From the NCBI GenBank assembly GCA_017936985.1, contig JAGBEM010000241.1:1-11222 (forward strand): a stretch of 11,222 bases of DNA, read 5' to 3'. Both the position numbers and the translations under genes were made by a program. Under the pieces are notes generated by a model. The model had not been told where the DNA came from. It saw only the letters and a program-made list of their open reading frames with translations, and did no database searches. Positions 1 to 6,640 of this stretch are shown piece by piece; positions within the stretch are counted from its first letter, which is position 1; each line of letters starts with the position of its first letter. Source of the DNA: Oscillospiraceae bacterium (GTDB taxonomy: Bacteria; Bacillota_A; Clostridia; Oscillospirales; Oscillospiraceae).

Positions 1-4
1 GAAA

Positions 5-31
5 GGACCGGGGTCGTAAGCGCCCCGGTCC
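5..31. repeat. Inverted repeat with TCGTAA in its loop
   Basis: GGACCGGGG (5-13) is perfectly complementary to CCCCGGTCC (23-31) across a 9-nt loop, TCGTAAGCG. One more A-T pair (4 with 32) can extend the stem. No T-tract follows, so this is not an ordinary intrinsic terminator. As part of the putative oriT it could be the hairpin recognised by the relaxase, with cleavage in or beside the loop; that role is inferred. Confidence 0.6.
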
Positions 32-39
32 TCTCACAT

Positions 40-58
40 CTGCCCGCAGTGCGGGCAG
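40..58. repeat. Near-perfect palindrome, 9-bp arms with one central base
   Basis: CTGCCCGCA (40-48) and TGCGGGCAG (50-58) are exact reverse complements around a single G at 49. A one-base centre is too tight for a good RNA hairpin loop and resembles a DNA site for a dimeric protein. A MobC-like ribbon-helix-helix dimer or an autoregulator of the transfer operon are possible ligands; this is inference. Confidence 0.5.
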
Positions 59-101
59 TTCCGGGCTTTTGGAGCGGGGTCGTAATGGCCCCTCATACAG
101 C

Positions 102-119
102 CCCTGCGGGGTCGCAGGG
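102..119. repeat. Small hairpin CCCTGCG/CGCAGGG
   Basis: A 7-bp perfect stem (102-108 with 113-119) encloses the loop GGGT. It overlaps the diverged repeat copy GCGGGGTCGCA. It is part of the structured oriT-like leader, and no independent role can be assigned. Confidence 0.35.
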
Positions 120-199
120 CGGAGGGATTAGCCCAAAATCCCCGTGTTTGCAAGCAACGGCAGCGGGGTCGTAACCTGAATTGTGAGGTGAGTCAAGAG

Positions 200-604
200 A
201 TGTTCAAGGACAAGAGGAAAACTGCGTTTTGGCTTTTTCCCGAAACAAAAGCACAGGTAGAAGCGCACTACCGTGAGGACAACTGTGCCAGCCAAAGCGA
301 GTATGTTGAGAAGGCAATTCTGTTTTACACTGGATACCTGCATGCGCAAAAGGCCAATGCCTATCTCCCGCGCCTGATCAGTGAGACACTGGAAGCCAAG
401 CTGGGTGTGCTGGGTGACCGGATCGGGCGGCTACTCTTCAAGCTGACAGTAGAGGAATCCATGATGATGCACATCATCGCATCGGATACGGATGTGGATG
501 CACCTACTCTGGATAGGCTCCGCGGGCGCTGCGTCCAGGATGCCAAGCGCACTAACGGTGAGATATCCTTCAAGGATATCCTGAAGTTCCAGAAGGGGCT
601 GTAA
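200..604 (+). CDS. MobC-like relaxosome accessory protein
   Basis: Encodes 134 residues from the ATG at 200. That start has GAGGTG at 185-190 with a 9-nt gap. A GTG at 188 would add four residues but overlaps this ribosome site and has none of its own. The protein is small and charged: a short N-terminal strand-like segment (TAFWLFPETKAQVEAHY) is followed by helices with SQSEYVEKAILFY, a layout typical of ribbon-helix-helix MobC/DUF-type accessory proteins, then a leucine-rich helix with EAKLGVLGDRIGRLLFKL. Proteins of this kind bind oriT and help the relaxase melt or nick it. The gene ends 3 nt before the relaxase start, so the two are probably translated together, and it lies directly downstream of the repeat-rich putative oriT. 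The MobC assignment rests on size, pattern and context rather than on an invariant catalytic motif. Confidence 0.7.
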   Translation: MFKDKRKTAFWLFPETKAQVEAHYREDNCASQSEYVEKAILFYTGYLHAQKANAYLPRLISETLEAKLGVLGDRIGRLLFKLTVEESMMMHIIASDTDVDAPTLDRLRGRCVQDAKRTNGEISFKDILKFQKGL

Positions 605-607
605 GCC

Positions 608-2563
608 GTGGCAAAGCTCATACAAAAGAGCGGTTACATCAAGAGTGGCGGTACCGCCGCAGGCTATATGAAGTACATCGCTACCCGTGAGAATGTGGAG
701 AAGTTCAATGGAAACGGTCCTGCCACAGAGAATCAGAAGAAGCTCATCGCAGAATTGCTCCGCGACTTCCCGGATGCAAAGGAACTGTTCGAGTATGAGG
801 ACTACACAGCCACACCTACCTTCGGCAATGCCTCCGCCTTCATCACCATGGCATTGGACGCCAATGCCCACTCCATGCAGGCAACAGACGGCTACATGAA
901 GTACATTGCCACCCGCCCCCGTGTGGAGCGGCAAGGAGAGCATGGTCTGTTCAGTGACAGCGACTCGGTATCCCTCCCGGCAGCGATAGAGGAGCTGAAC
1001 GGTCACGACGGTCGCATCTGGACATTCATCTACTCTCTGCGCAGGGAGGACGCCGCCCGGCTCGGCTATGACAACGCATCTAACTGGCGGCAACTCATCT
1101 TATCTCAGAAGAAAGCTCTGGCGGATGCGATGCGGATACCAGCAGAACACCTCCGTTGGTATGCCGCTTTCCACGATGAAGGTCACCACCCACATATTCA
1201 CATGATGGTCTGGTCAGATGATCCCAAGCAGGAGTATCTCAGCCGAAGTGGGATTGTTTCTATGCGCTCTGCGGTTGCAAATGAAATATTCCGCGATGAG
1301 TTGTATGCGCTGTACAAGGAAAAGGATCTCTCCTATAAAGAGGTCACGGAAAAAGCACAGCAGGTGATGCGGGAACTGATCGCACAGATGGAGAGTGCTG
1401 TCTGTGACAGCCCGATCATCGCACAGATGATGGCGGATCTGTCAAAAGAATTGGAAGCCGTTGCAGGCAAGAAAGTGTACAGCTATCTGAAGAAGCCGAT
1501 CAAGGAAAAGGTGGATGCCATCGTGGATGAACTGGCGAAGGTCCAACCGGTGGCAGACTGCTATTCTGTGTGGAATGAGCTGCGGGATAAGCTGGAGAGC
1601 TACTACAAGACCAAGCCCCGTGAGCATCTGCCTCTCTCTCAACAAAAAGAGTTCAGAGTGATCAAGAACATGGTCATTCGGGAGGCAGAAAACATCCGGC
1701 TCGGTGTCCACACCTTCGAGGATGAGGATATGCAGGATGAACCGGAGGAGGATGACCATGACGGCAGAGCCTCCAACACCAAACGATTATATGAGCTGGC
1801 GGCTGATTACCGGAAAGCAAAAGTGGTCCTTACCAATAACACGCTCACACTGGAGGAAAAGCGAGGTGCGGTAGATACCTTGGAACGGCTCTGGCACGAT
1901 GGCTTCACCACGGCTGCGCATCAGCTCGGCAAGGTCTGGCGGGATGGACTCTGTGATCCGCCTGATGAAAAGCAGGCGGAGAAATGGTTTCGCTGCGCTG
2001 CCGAGGTAGGGCTGGGCTATTCCCAGTATGCCCTCGGCAAGCTCCTGCAAGGGCAGAATCGAATCAGCGAAGCTGTGTCATGGTATGAAAAGGCGGCAGC
2101 GCAGGGTAACCAGTATGCGCACTACCGCATGGGCAAGCTGTATCTTTCCGGCGACGGTGTCCCCAAGGATGTGGAGCGGGCGGTAGAGTATCTGACTGCC
2201 TCTGCCAAGCTGGGCAATCAATATGCGCAGTATGCCCTCGGCAAGCTCTACCTGATGGGCAGAGATGTGCCAAGGGATGAGGAAGCCGCACGCAAATGGC
2301 TGACCGCCTCCGCTGAGCAGGGCTATCCCTATGCGCAATTCTTTCTGGAACGCATCGGGCAGTTCCGTGACCCATCCGTCCTGCTGGCGGCAACTCGTCT
2401 GCTTCACCATCTGGCGAACACCTTTCGGGATAATGCCCAGCCGCCCTCCAACCCTGCCGGTCTCCGTATTGATTCCAAGCGCCGGCGAAAGCTGATGCAA
2501 AAGCGTCTGGCGATGGGCCACAAGCCGGACGACCATGAAGAACACCTACAAACGCCACGATAA
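608..2563 (+). CDS. MobP-type (MobP3-like) conjugative relaxase with C-terminal Sel1 repeats
   Basis: Encodes 651 residues from a GTG start, with AGAAGGGG at 591-598 as ribosome site; the next in-frame ATG would remove the first conserved motif. Relaxases nick oriT, stay covalently bound to the 5' end and pilot the strand through the coupling protein. The histidine motif HHPHIHMMVW (His196 and His198, preceded by FHDEG at 188-192) is the metal-binding HxH of MOBP relaxases. A tyrosine-containing word, GYMKYIATR, occurs twice, at residues 19-27 and 95-103; one copy probably carries the nicking tyrosine, as in MobP2/MobP3 proteins that start with a similar motif. The middle part (about 230-390) is helical and charged. 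Residues about 433-580 are Sel1/TPR-like repeats, and the tail is basic (SKRRRKLMQKR). The relaxase call is firm; the MobP3 subfamily name is from memory of similar clostridial proteins. Confidence 0.9.
   Translation: MAKLIQKSGYIKSGGTAAGYMKYIATRENVEKFNGNGPATENQKKLIAELLRDFPDAKELFEYEDYTATPTFGNASAFITMALDANAHSMQATDGYMKYIATRPRVERQGEHGLFSDSDSVSLPAAIEELNGHDGRIWTFIYSLRREDAARLGYDNASNWRQLILSQKKALADAMRIPAEHLRWYAAFHDEGHHPHIHMMVWSDDPKQEYLSRSGIVSMRSAVANEIFRDELYALYKEKDLSYKEVTEKAQQVMRELIAQMESAVCDSPIIAQMMADLSKELEAVAGKKVYSYLKKPIKEKVDAIVDELAKVQPVADCYSVWNELRDKLESYYKTKPREHLPLSQQKEFRVIKNMVIREAENIRLGVHTFEDEDMQDEPEEDDHDGRASNTKRLYELAADYRKAKVVLTNNTLTLEEKRGAVDTLERLWHDGFTTAAHQLGKVWRDGLCDPPDEKQAEKWFRCAAEVGLGYSQYALGKLLQGQNRISEAVSWYEKAAAQGNQYAHYRMGKLYLSGDGVPKDVERAVEYLTASAKLGNQYAQYALGKLYLMGRDVPRDEEAARKWLTASAEQGYPYAQFFLERIGQFRDPSVLLAATRLLHHLANTFRDNAQPPSNPAGLRIDSKRRRKLMQKRLAMGHKPDDHEEHLQTPR
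1904..2350 (+). repeat. Sel1-like repeat array in the relaxase C-terminus
   Basis: About four tandem Sel1 units are visible at residues 433-580 of the relaxase. Typical phrases are AHQLGKVW, SQYALGKLL, AHYRMGKLYLSGDGVPKD and AQYALGKLYLMGRDVPRD, each followed by an amphipathic helix such as AVEYLTASAKLGNQ. The last two complete units are spaced exactly 36 residues apart (504 and 540), the standard Sel1 period, while the previous unit is shorter by four residues. Sel1 repeats form alpha solenoids that bind other proteins, so this part probably docks a partner rather than DNA. Confidence 0.85.
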
Positions 2564-2589
2564 AAGTCCTTCCCTTTTCTCTGCGGTTG

Positions 2590-2598
2590 TGGTAAACT
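2590..2598 (+). promoter_or_regulatory. Possible extended -10 promoter for the antitoxin-toxin pair
   Basis: TGGTAAACT has the TGn extension and a 4-of-6 match to TATAAT. It lies 22 nt upstream of the antitoxin start, in the 56-nt gap after the relaxase stop. No good -35 box is seen at the right distance. A separate promoter would let the antitoxin be made when the transfer operon is off, but the evidence is weak. Confidence 0.3.
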
Positions 2599-2619
2599 AA
2601 GGTCAGCGAGGTGATCTGA

Positions 2620-2811
2620 ATGAGTGAGCAGGAGCGTCAAAAGAGAATCGCGGCAGTCAAGACTGCCGACGCCGTCAATGCAATTGAAGGGGCGTCGGTG
2701 TCCGGGTATGCCCGTGACCTCTCGATTCAGTGGGCCAACGGTGAACTGACGGATGACGAAATGCTGGAGGCTCTTTGGGCCGCCCAGCAGGAGCGCCTTG
2801 CCCAGAGGTAA
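2620..2811 (+). CDS. VbhA-like antitoxin of the Fic toxin
   Basis: Encodes 63 residues from an ATG preceded by GAGGTGAT (2608-2615). It has the shape of VbhA-family antitoxins: a charged N-terminal helix, then IEG at residues 22-24 and a C-terminal helix with NGELTDDEMLEALW. In VbhA-type antitoxins an inhibitory helix with the pattern S/TxxxE(G/N) places a glutamate in the ATP site of the Fic partner and blocks AMP transfer. Here Glu23-Gly24 fits, but the residue four before it is Val19 rather than Ser or Thr, so the motif is only partly conserved. The gene ends 5 nt before the Fic start, the usual antitoxin-first order. Identification relies on the motif together with its Fic neighbour. Confidence 0.8.
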   Translation: MSEQERQKRIAAVKTADAVNAIEGASVSGYARDLSIQWANGELTDDEMLEALWAAQQERLAQR

Positions 2812-2816
2812 CCGCT

Positions 2817-3545
2817 ATGCCGGATATATACCTATATGATGATGTCCCGGTTTTACGGAACAAGCTGGAGATCAAAGACGAGAAAGAACTGGATACCATA
2901 GAAGCAGAGCGTTCCCGTGCCCGCATGATGATCCTGTACAGGCGTGGTTTTGATGACTTCACACCGGCAGGACTGTGTGCGATCCATCAGTATCTGTTTG
3001 GGGACATCTATGATTGGGCCGGACAGTACCGGATCATCAACATTGCCAAGAGGGAAATGCTTTTGGCGGGCCAGAGCGTATGGTACAGTAATGATGAGGA
3101 TATCCCGAGGGATTTGGATACAGCTTTTGCCGAGCTACACAGGCGCAGGTGGAAAGAACTGTTCCGTACAGAATTTGTCCGCGAACTGGCCCGGTGTTTT
3201 CCGAGAATCTGGCAAGTCCATCCATTCCGGGAGGGCAATACCCGGACGGTAGTTATGATGATGACCTTCTTTGTGGAAAGCTTCGGTTACCACATGGATC
3301 AGGACCTGATGGCTTCCTGTGCGGGTTATGTGAGAGACTCTTTTGTTATGGCCTCATTGGATCAGAACTCCGAGTATGAACATCTGGAGAAGATCTTGCT
3401 GGATGCCGTATGCAATGAACCGATCCGGTACACAGCCACATCGTTGGAAAACAGTGAACCATCCCCGGCGCAGAAGGAAAAGTACCGAAGGTATCAGAAA
3501 GACGATTACATTCCTCAGCCGCACTACCGGCGAGAGGACAACTGA
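2817..3545 (+). CDS. Fic-domain protein, probable AMP-transferring toxin
   Basis: Encodes 242 residues from the ATG at 2817, which has AGAGGT at 2804-2809. An in-frame upstream ATG at 2775 lies inside the antitoxin gene and lacks a ribosome site. The Fic core is clear: FGDIYDWAGQYR at residues 61-72 and the active loop HPFREGNTRT from His135. Fic enzymes use the histidine to deprotonate a target hydroxyl and transfer AMP from ATP. The canonical loop is HxFx(D/E)GNGRxxR. Here the second glycine is Thr142 and the final arginine position is Val146, so nucleotide handling may differ from classical AMP transferases. HPFREGNTRT-type loops occur in other Firmicutes Fic proteins as I recall. The protein probably targets a cytosolic host enzyme and acts as element-maintenance or interbacterial toxin. 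No secretion signal is visible. The tail after residue 205 is charged and proline-rich. Confidence 0.88.
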   Translation: MPDIYLYDDVPVLRNKLEIKDEKELDTIEAERSRARMMILYRRGFDDFTPAGLCAIHQYLFGDIYDWAGQYRIINIAKREMLLAGQSVWYSNDEDIPRDLDTAFAELHRRRWKELFRTEFVRELARCFPRIWQVHPFREGNTRTVVMMMTFFVESFGYHMDQDLMASCAGYVRDSFVMASLDQNSEYEHLEKILLDAVCNEPIRYTATSLENSEPSPAQKEKYRRYQKDDYIPQPHYRREDN

Positions 3546-3562
3546 ATCCATTATCTATTTGT

Positions 3563-3599
3563 GTGGAGTGCCTTGATAGGCACTCCACTTCTTTGTTTT
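3563..3599 (+). terminator. Rho-independent terminator after the Fic gene
   Basis: A perfect 10-bp stem, GTGGAGTGCC (3563-3572) with GGCACTCCAC (3579-3588), has the 6-nt loop TTGATA and is followed by TTCTTTGTTTT. It begins 18 nt after the Fic stop and separates the toxin-antitoxin pair from the Toprim/coupling-protein genes. The T-tract is interrupted, so some read-through into the downstream genes is likely; I see no clear promoter for them in the short gap. Confidence 0.8.
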
Positions 3600-3610
3600 G
3601 GAGGTAATAG

Positions 3611-4534
3611 ATGCCCTACATTCATTTTACTGAGGAGCAGAAAAATCAAGCCGCCTCCGTAGACTTGGAGGAGTTTCTTCGTCTGCGCGGTGAAAAACTC
3701 ACCCGATCCGGCAAGGAAAAGCGGATGGCGAGCGATCATAGCATCACCATAGACGGCAACGAATGGTATGACCATGCCACAGAAAAGGGCGGCGGGCCGA
3801 TTTCATTTGTACAGAGTTTTTACTGCCTCAGCTACCCGGAAGCGGTGTCACTTTTGTTGGACGGTGAGCAGGGCGTGGAATACCCTGCCGCGAAGCAGAA
3901 GGAGGAAGCACCGCCGAAGCCCTTTGAGTTGCCGCCAATCAATAGTGATTGCCGCCGTGTGTATGCCTATCTTCTCAAGCAGCGGCATATTGACCGTGAG
4001 GTTATCTCTCATTTTGTAAAGGCTGGCTTGCTCTACGAGGACGCCAAGCACCACAACTGCGTATTTGTGGGGACGGATGAAAACGGTGTCCCCCGGCACG
4101 CCCACAAACGCAGCACCAACAGCTACGGCGAAGCCTTCCGCATCAATGTAGATAGCAGTGACCCGCGTTACAGCTTCCACCACATCGGAGAGGACGAGCA
4201 GCTCTTTGTCTTTGAGGCGCCGATAGATATGCTCTCGTATATCACCCTCAACCCGGACGGATGGGAGCGGCACAGCTATGTGGCCTGCTGCGGGACCTCG
4301 TCCATCCCTGTGCTGAATATGCTTGACAGCCTGCCGCAACTGCGGCAGGTCTTTTTATGCCTCGACAACGATAAGGCGGGCCATGCCGCCAGCCAGCGCA
4401 TGGCGGAGCTGATAACCGACCGGGGACTCAACGCAGAACGGCTGATCCCGGAAAACAAAGACTGGAACGAGGATCTCGTTTCAGAATACGAACAGAAGGA
4501 GGTGCAGATGCATTGTCAAATGTCTGGATACTGA
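3611..4534 (+). CDS. DUF3991/Toprim-domain protein, primase-like
   Basis: Encodes 307 residues, with GGAGGT at 3600-3605 five bases before the ATG. The N-terminal part (about 1-90) resembles the front of DnaG-like primases: SVDLEEFLRLRGEKL, then a core ending in EKGGGPISFVQSFYCLSYPEAVSLLL, but the zinc-binding cysteines and histidines of a true CHC2 finger are not retained. The C-terminal half has the Toprim signature: the glutamate in LFVFEAPIDMLSY (Glu202) and the metal-binding DxD in FLCLDNDKAGHAA (Asp252, Asp254). Toprim proteins bind Mg2+ for primer synthesis or strand cleavage and rejoining. In mobile elements such proteins are thought to prime the complementary strand after transfer; that role is inferred here. 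The 3' end overlaps the coupling-protein gene by 22 nt, indicating translational coupling. Confidence 0.82.
   Translation: MPYIHFTEEQKNQAASVDLEEFLRLRGEKLTRSGKEKRMASDHSITIDGNEWYDHATEKGGGPISFVQSFYCLSYPEAVSLLLDGEQGVEYPAAKQKEEAPPKPFELPPINSDCRRVYAYLLKQRHIDREVISHFVKAGLLYEDAKHHNCVFVGTDENGVPRHAHKRSTNSYGEAFRINVDSSDPRYSFHHIGEDEQLFVFEAPIDMLSYITLNPDGWERHSYVACCGTSSIPVLNMLDSLPQLRQVFLCLDNDKAGHAASQRMAELITDRGLNAERLIPENKDWNEDLVSEYEQKEVQMHCQMSGY
4496..4504 (+). promoter_or_regulatory. Ribosome site that fixes a TTG start for the coupling protein
   Basis: AAGGAGGTG is complementary to the 16S 3' end and lies 8 nt before the TTG at 4513. The ATG at 4508 is in the upstream Toprim frame and ends at 4534. The next in-frame ATG (4552) has no comparable site and would cut the membrane segment. 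The TTG is therefore the likely start, giving weak but coupled translation. Confidence 0.75.
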
Positions 4535-6303
4535 TTGCGGCGGGAGCAGCCATGTTTATCATCATCGGCGGGCTGTCCCTGCTGTCCCACCACTACACCC
4601 TCGATGGCATCAAGTCCCGCACCGTGGGTGACGGCCAGCACGGGACGGCTCGCTGGGCAACGGACAAAGAAATCAAGGAAACCTACGCCCATATCCCATT
4701 TGATGTCAATGGCTGGCGGCATGGGCATGACCGCCCCAAGGAGCAGGGGCTCATTCTCGGCAGCACAGGCGGCAAAAACCATGTCACGGCACTGGTGGAC
4801 AACGATGATATTCACTGCCTGATGATTGGTGCCAGCGGTGTGGGAAAAACCGCATTCTTTTTGTACCCCAATCTGGAGTATGCCTGCGCCAGCGGCATGA
4901 GCTTCCTGGCACTGGACACCAAGGGCGATCTGGCCCGAAACTATGGCACGATAGCGAAGAAATACTACGGCTACAATGTGTCGGTGATCGATCTGCGAAA
5001 CCCCACCCGTTCGGACGGCAATAACCTGCTGACGCTGGTCAACCGCTATATGGATATCGCCAGAGAGGAGCCTGACAACCTCGCCGCCAAAGCCAAGGCG
5101 GAAAAGTATGCCAAGATCCTCGCCAAGACGATTGTCAATCCAGAGGGTGACACCTCCAACTATGGGCAAAACTCCTTTTTCTACGATGCGGCGGAAGGGC
5201 TGCTCACGGCAACTATCCTGCTCCTTGCCGAGTTTCTGCCGCCCACACAGGAGGAGCCTATCGAATGCCGGCACATCGTCAGTGTGTTCAAGCTGGTGCA
5301 GGATCTGCTGGAACCTTCTGGCATCAAGGGAAAGAGCCGCTTCCAGCTTCTCATGAACAAGCTGCCCTCAGAGCATAAGGCCCGGTGGCTTGCCGGAGCC
5401 GCCCTTAACTCCGCGGAACAGGCAATGGCGTCGGTCATGTCCACAGTGCTGTCCCGGCTCAACGCTTTCCTCGATTCTGAGCTGGAGCAGGTTCTGTGTT
5501 TTGACAGTGCCATCGACGCCGAGAAGTTCGCCTCGGAGAAGTCTGCCATCTTCCTCATCTTGCCCGAGGAGGATACCACCAAGAACTTCATGGCGGGGTT
5601 GATGATCCAGAATCTGTCCCGTGAGCTGTTCTCTGTGGCGGATGAAAACGGAGGCAAGCTGAAAAACCGCGTGGTGCTGTTCTGTGACGAGCTGGGTACC
5701 ATGCCACCCTTTGAGATACTGCCTCTGTTCAGTGCAGGACGCTCCCGGCGACTGACGCTGGTGCCCATCATCCAGAGCCTTGCGCAGCTTGAAAAGAACT
5801 ATGGAAAAGAGGGTTGCGAGATCATTCAGGACAACTGCCAGGATACCATCTTTGGCGGCTTCGCCCCGAACTCTCAGACCGCCGAGGTGCTGTCCAAATC
5901 TCTGGGCAGCCGCACGGCGCTGTCTGGTTATGTGAGCCGTGGAAAAAATGACCCCAGCCAGACACTCCAGATGATAGAGCGTCCGTTGCTCACCCCCGAT
6001 GAGCTGAAATCCATTCCTAAAGGCGAATTCATCGTCATGAAAACTGGGAACCATCCCATGCGGACAAGGCTGCGGTTGTTCCTGGACTGGGGCATCACCT
6101 TCGAGGAGCCGTATGCCGTGCCGGAGCGTGCTCAGCGGCAGGTGGTCTATGCCAGCCGTCAGACGCTGGAGCGAAGCATCTTAAAGAAGTTTGGAAAAGA
6201 GGGCGATGAGGACAGCGCCGGATATACACCCTCCGCCAAGGGAGGACTGGCACATACGCCCTCTCTTGACCGTAGCCGTAACCAGCGCCATGTAAAGGTA
6301 TAA
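4513..6303 (+). CDS. virD4: VirD4/TraG-type coupling protein
   Basis: Encodes 596 residues from a TTG start. Coupling proteins are inner-membrane hexameric ATPases that hand the relaxase-DNA complex to the type IV secretion channel. One N-terminal hydrophobic segment (VWILIAAGAAMFIIIGGLSLL, about residues 4-24) is visible. Downstream are HGTARWATDKEI, typical of TraG/VirD4 proteins, the Walker A loop GASGVGKT (residues 106-113), LALDTKGDL, and the Walker B stretch VVLFCDELGTMPPF with Asp392-Glu393. FGGFAPNSQTAEVLSKSLG and a C-terminal MIERPLLTPDEL motif complete the pattern. Many coupling proteins have two N-terminal membrane segments, so this one is short at the front. The gene overlaps the Toprim gene and touches the ribosome site of the next gene. 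A PcfB-like partner and channel genes, often adjacent in complete conjugative elements, are not seen in the window. Confidence 0.93.
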   Translation: MSNVWILIAAGAAMFIIIGGLSLLSHHYTLDGIKSRTVGDGQHGTARWATDKEIKETYAHIPFDVNGWRHGHDRPKEQGLILGSTGGKNHVTALVDNDDIHCLMIGASGVGKTAFFLYPNLEYACASGMSFLALDTKGDLARNYGTIAKKYYGYNVSVIDLRNPTRSDGNNLLTLVNRYMDIAREEPDNLAAKAKAEKYAKILAKTIVNPEGDTSNYGQNSFFYDAAEGLLTATILLLAEFLPPTQEEPIECRHIVSVFKLVQDLLEPSGIKGKSRFQLLMNKLPSEHKARWLAGAALNSAEQAMASVMSTVLSRLNAFLDSELEQVLCFDSAIDAEKFASEKSAIFLILPEEDTTKNFMAGLMIQNLSRELFSVADENGGKLKNRVVLFCDELGTMPPFEILPLFSAGRSRRLTLVPIIQSLAQLEKNYGKEGCEIIQDNCQDTIFGGFAPNSQTAEVLSKSLGSRTALSGYVSRGKNDPSQTLQMIERPLLTPDELKSIPKGEFIVMKTGNHPMRTRLRLFLDWGITFEEPYAVPERAQRQVVYASRQTLERSILKKFGKEGDEDSAGYTPSAKGGLAHTPSLDRSRNQRHVKV

Positions 6304-6313
6304 GGAGAGCAAT

Positions 6314-6571
6314 ATGAGCTACTTTGGAACAATTTATGCTGATGAGGATCTTCCCCACCGGGCAAGGGCGGTCTATATGTACCTGCGTGACCGATCCGGC
6401 TCCACAGGGAGCTGTTGGCCGGGGATCAACAGAATCGCCGCAGATCTGCACCTCTCCCGCAGCACCGTGAAGCGGGCATTGAATGAGCTAACTGCCAAGG
6501 GTTATCTCATCAAGGAGGAACGCCACCGCCCCAATGGAAGCAGTACCTCTAATCTTTATATAGTACAATAA
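6314..6571 (+). CDS. Small winged helix-turn-helix DNA-binding protein
   Basis: Encodes 85 residues. AAGGAGAG (6302-6309) overlaps the stop codon of the coupling-protein gene and places this as the last gene of that operon. The sequence has a helix (LPHRARAVYMYLRDRSG), then NRIAADLHLSRSTVKRALNELTAKGYLIKEERHRPNGSSTSNLYIV, a standard winged helix-turn-helix (HTH_36-like): recognition helix at about residues 52-66 and a wing from 70 to 85. Proteins of this type follow coupling-protein genes in other clostridial mobile elements as I recall. It may regulate the transfer operon or bind the element's origin; it is also similar in style to the DNA-binding part of replication initiators. It lacks any effector domain. 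Confidence 0.8.
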   Translation: MSYFGTIYADEDLPHRARAVYMYLRDRSGSTGSCWPGINRIAADLHLSRSTVKRALNELTAKGYLIKEERHRPNGSSTSNLYIVQ

Positions 6572-6579
6572 GCTGAAAA

Positions 6580-6618
6580 GAGCGCACATCTCCGCCAAGG
6601 GGGATGTGCGCTCTTTTT
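6580..6618 (+). terminator. Strong rho-independent terminator ending the transfer operon
   Basis: A 14-bp stem with one G-U pair is formed by GAGCGCACATCTCC (6580-6593) and GGGGATGTGCGCTC (6600-6613), with loop GCCAAG and a T5 run at 6614-6618. AAAA precedes the left arm, so it may also work on the opposite strand. It starts 8 nt after the helix-turn-helix stop codon. Confidence 0.9.
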
Positions 6619-6640
6619 GTGAACCAAGGGGAGGTTCACA

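Larger units (their letters stand above)
10..174 (+). repeat. Three dispersed copies of GGGGTCGTAA
   Basis: Exact copies occur at 10-19, 76-85 and 165-174. The second and third share the longer word AGCGGGGTCGTAA (73-85 and 162-174 match apart from position 73-74 context). A diverged fourth copy, GCGGGGTCGCA, lies at 106-116. Such iterated words next to a MobC/relaxase pair suggest binding sites for the accessory protein or relaxase. The same strand and the invariant TCGTAA core argue against chance, but the function is inferred. Confidence 0.6.
1..187. other. Putative origin of transfer (oriT) region
   Basis: This G+C-rich leader contains no convincing gene. It is packed with symmetry elements: a perfect 9-bp inverted repeat at 5-31, a near-continuous palindrome at 40-58, a small hairpin at 102-119, and three copies of GGGGTCGTAA starting at 10, 76 and 165. 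The first copy begins in the left arm of the inverted repeat, so TCGTAA falls in its loop. At the second copy the flanking GGGG and CCCC (76-79, 89-92) could also pair around it. The region directly precedes a MobC-like accessory gene and a relaxase gene, and oriT sites of MOBP systems commonly lie next to these. The oriT assignment is inferred from position and structure. I cannot identify the nick site, and the region may continue upstream of the window. Confidence 0.6.

Noticed and set aside
1..187. CRISPR-like array from the repeated GGGGTCGTAA words
   Set aside because: Repeats are only 10-13 bases, irregularly spaced (66 and 89 bp) and lack spacer structure or cas genes; an oriT or binding-site array is the better reading.
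188..199. GTG at 188 as start of the MobC-like gene
   Set aside because: It overlaps the GAGGTG sequence that serves the ATG at 200 and has no ribosome site of its own.
431..1093. Long reverse-strand frame across the mobC/relaxase border
   Set aside because: It is antisense to two well-supported genes, has a cysteine-rich, unfamily-like composition and no ribosome site logic.
2064..2558. Two overlapping reverse-strand frames within the relaxase 3' end
   Set aside because: They are shadows of the Sel1-repeat coding sequence; no recognisable domain.
2775..2816. In-frame ATG upstream as the Fic start
   Set aside because: It lies inside the antitoxin gene and adds 14 residues of non-Fic sequence, whereas the ATG at 2817 has AGAGGT at a good distance.
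4508..4510. ATG just after the AAGGAGGTG site
   Set aside because: It is in the Toprim frame and would give only 8 codons; the coupling-protein frame uses TTG at 4513.
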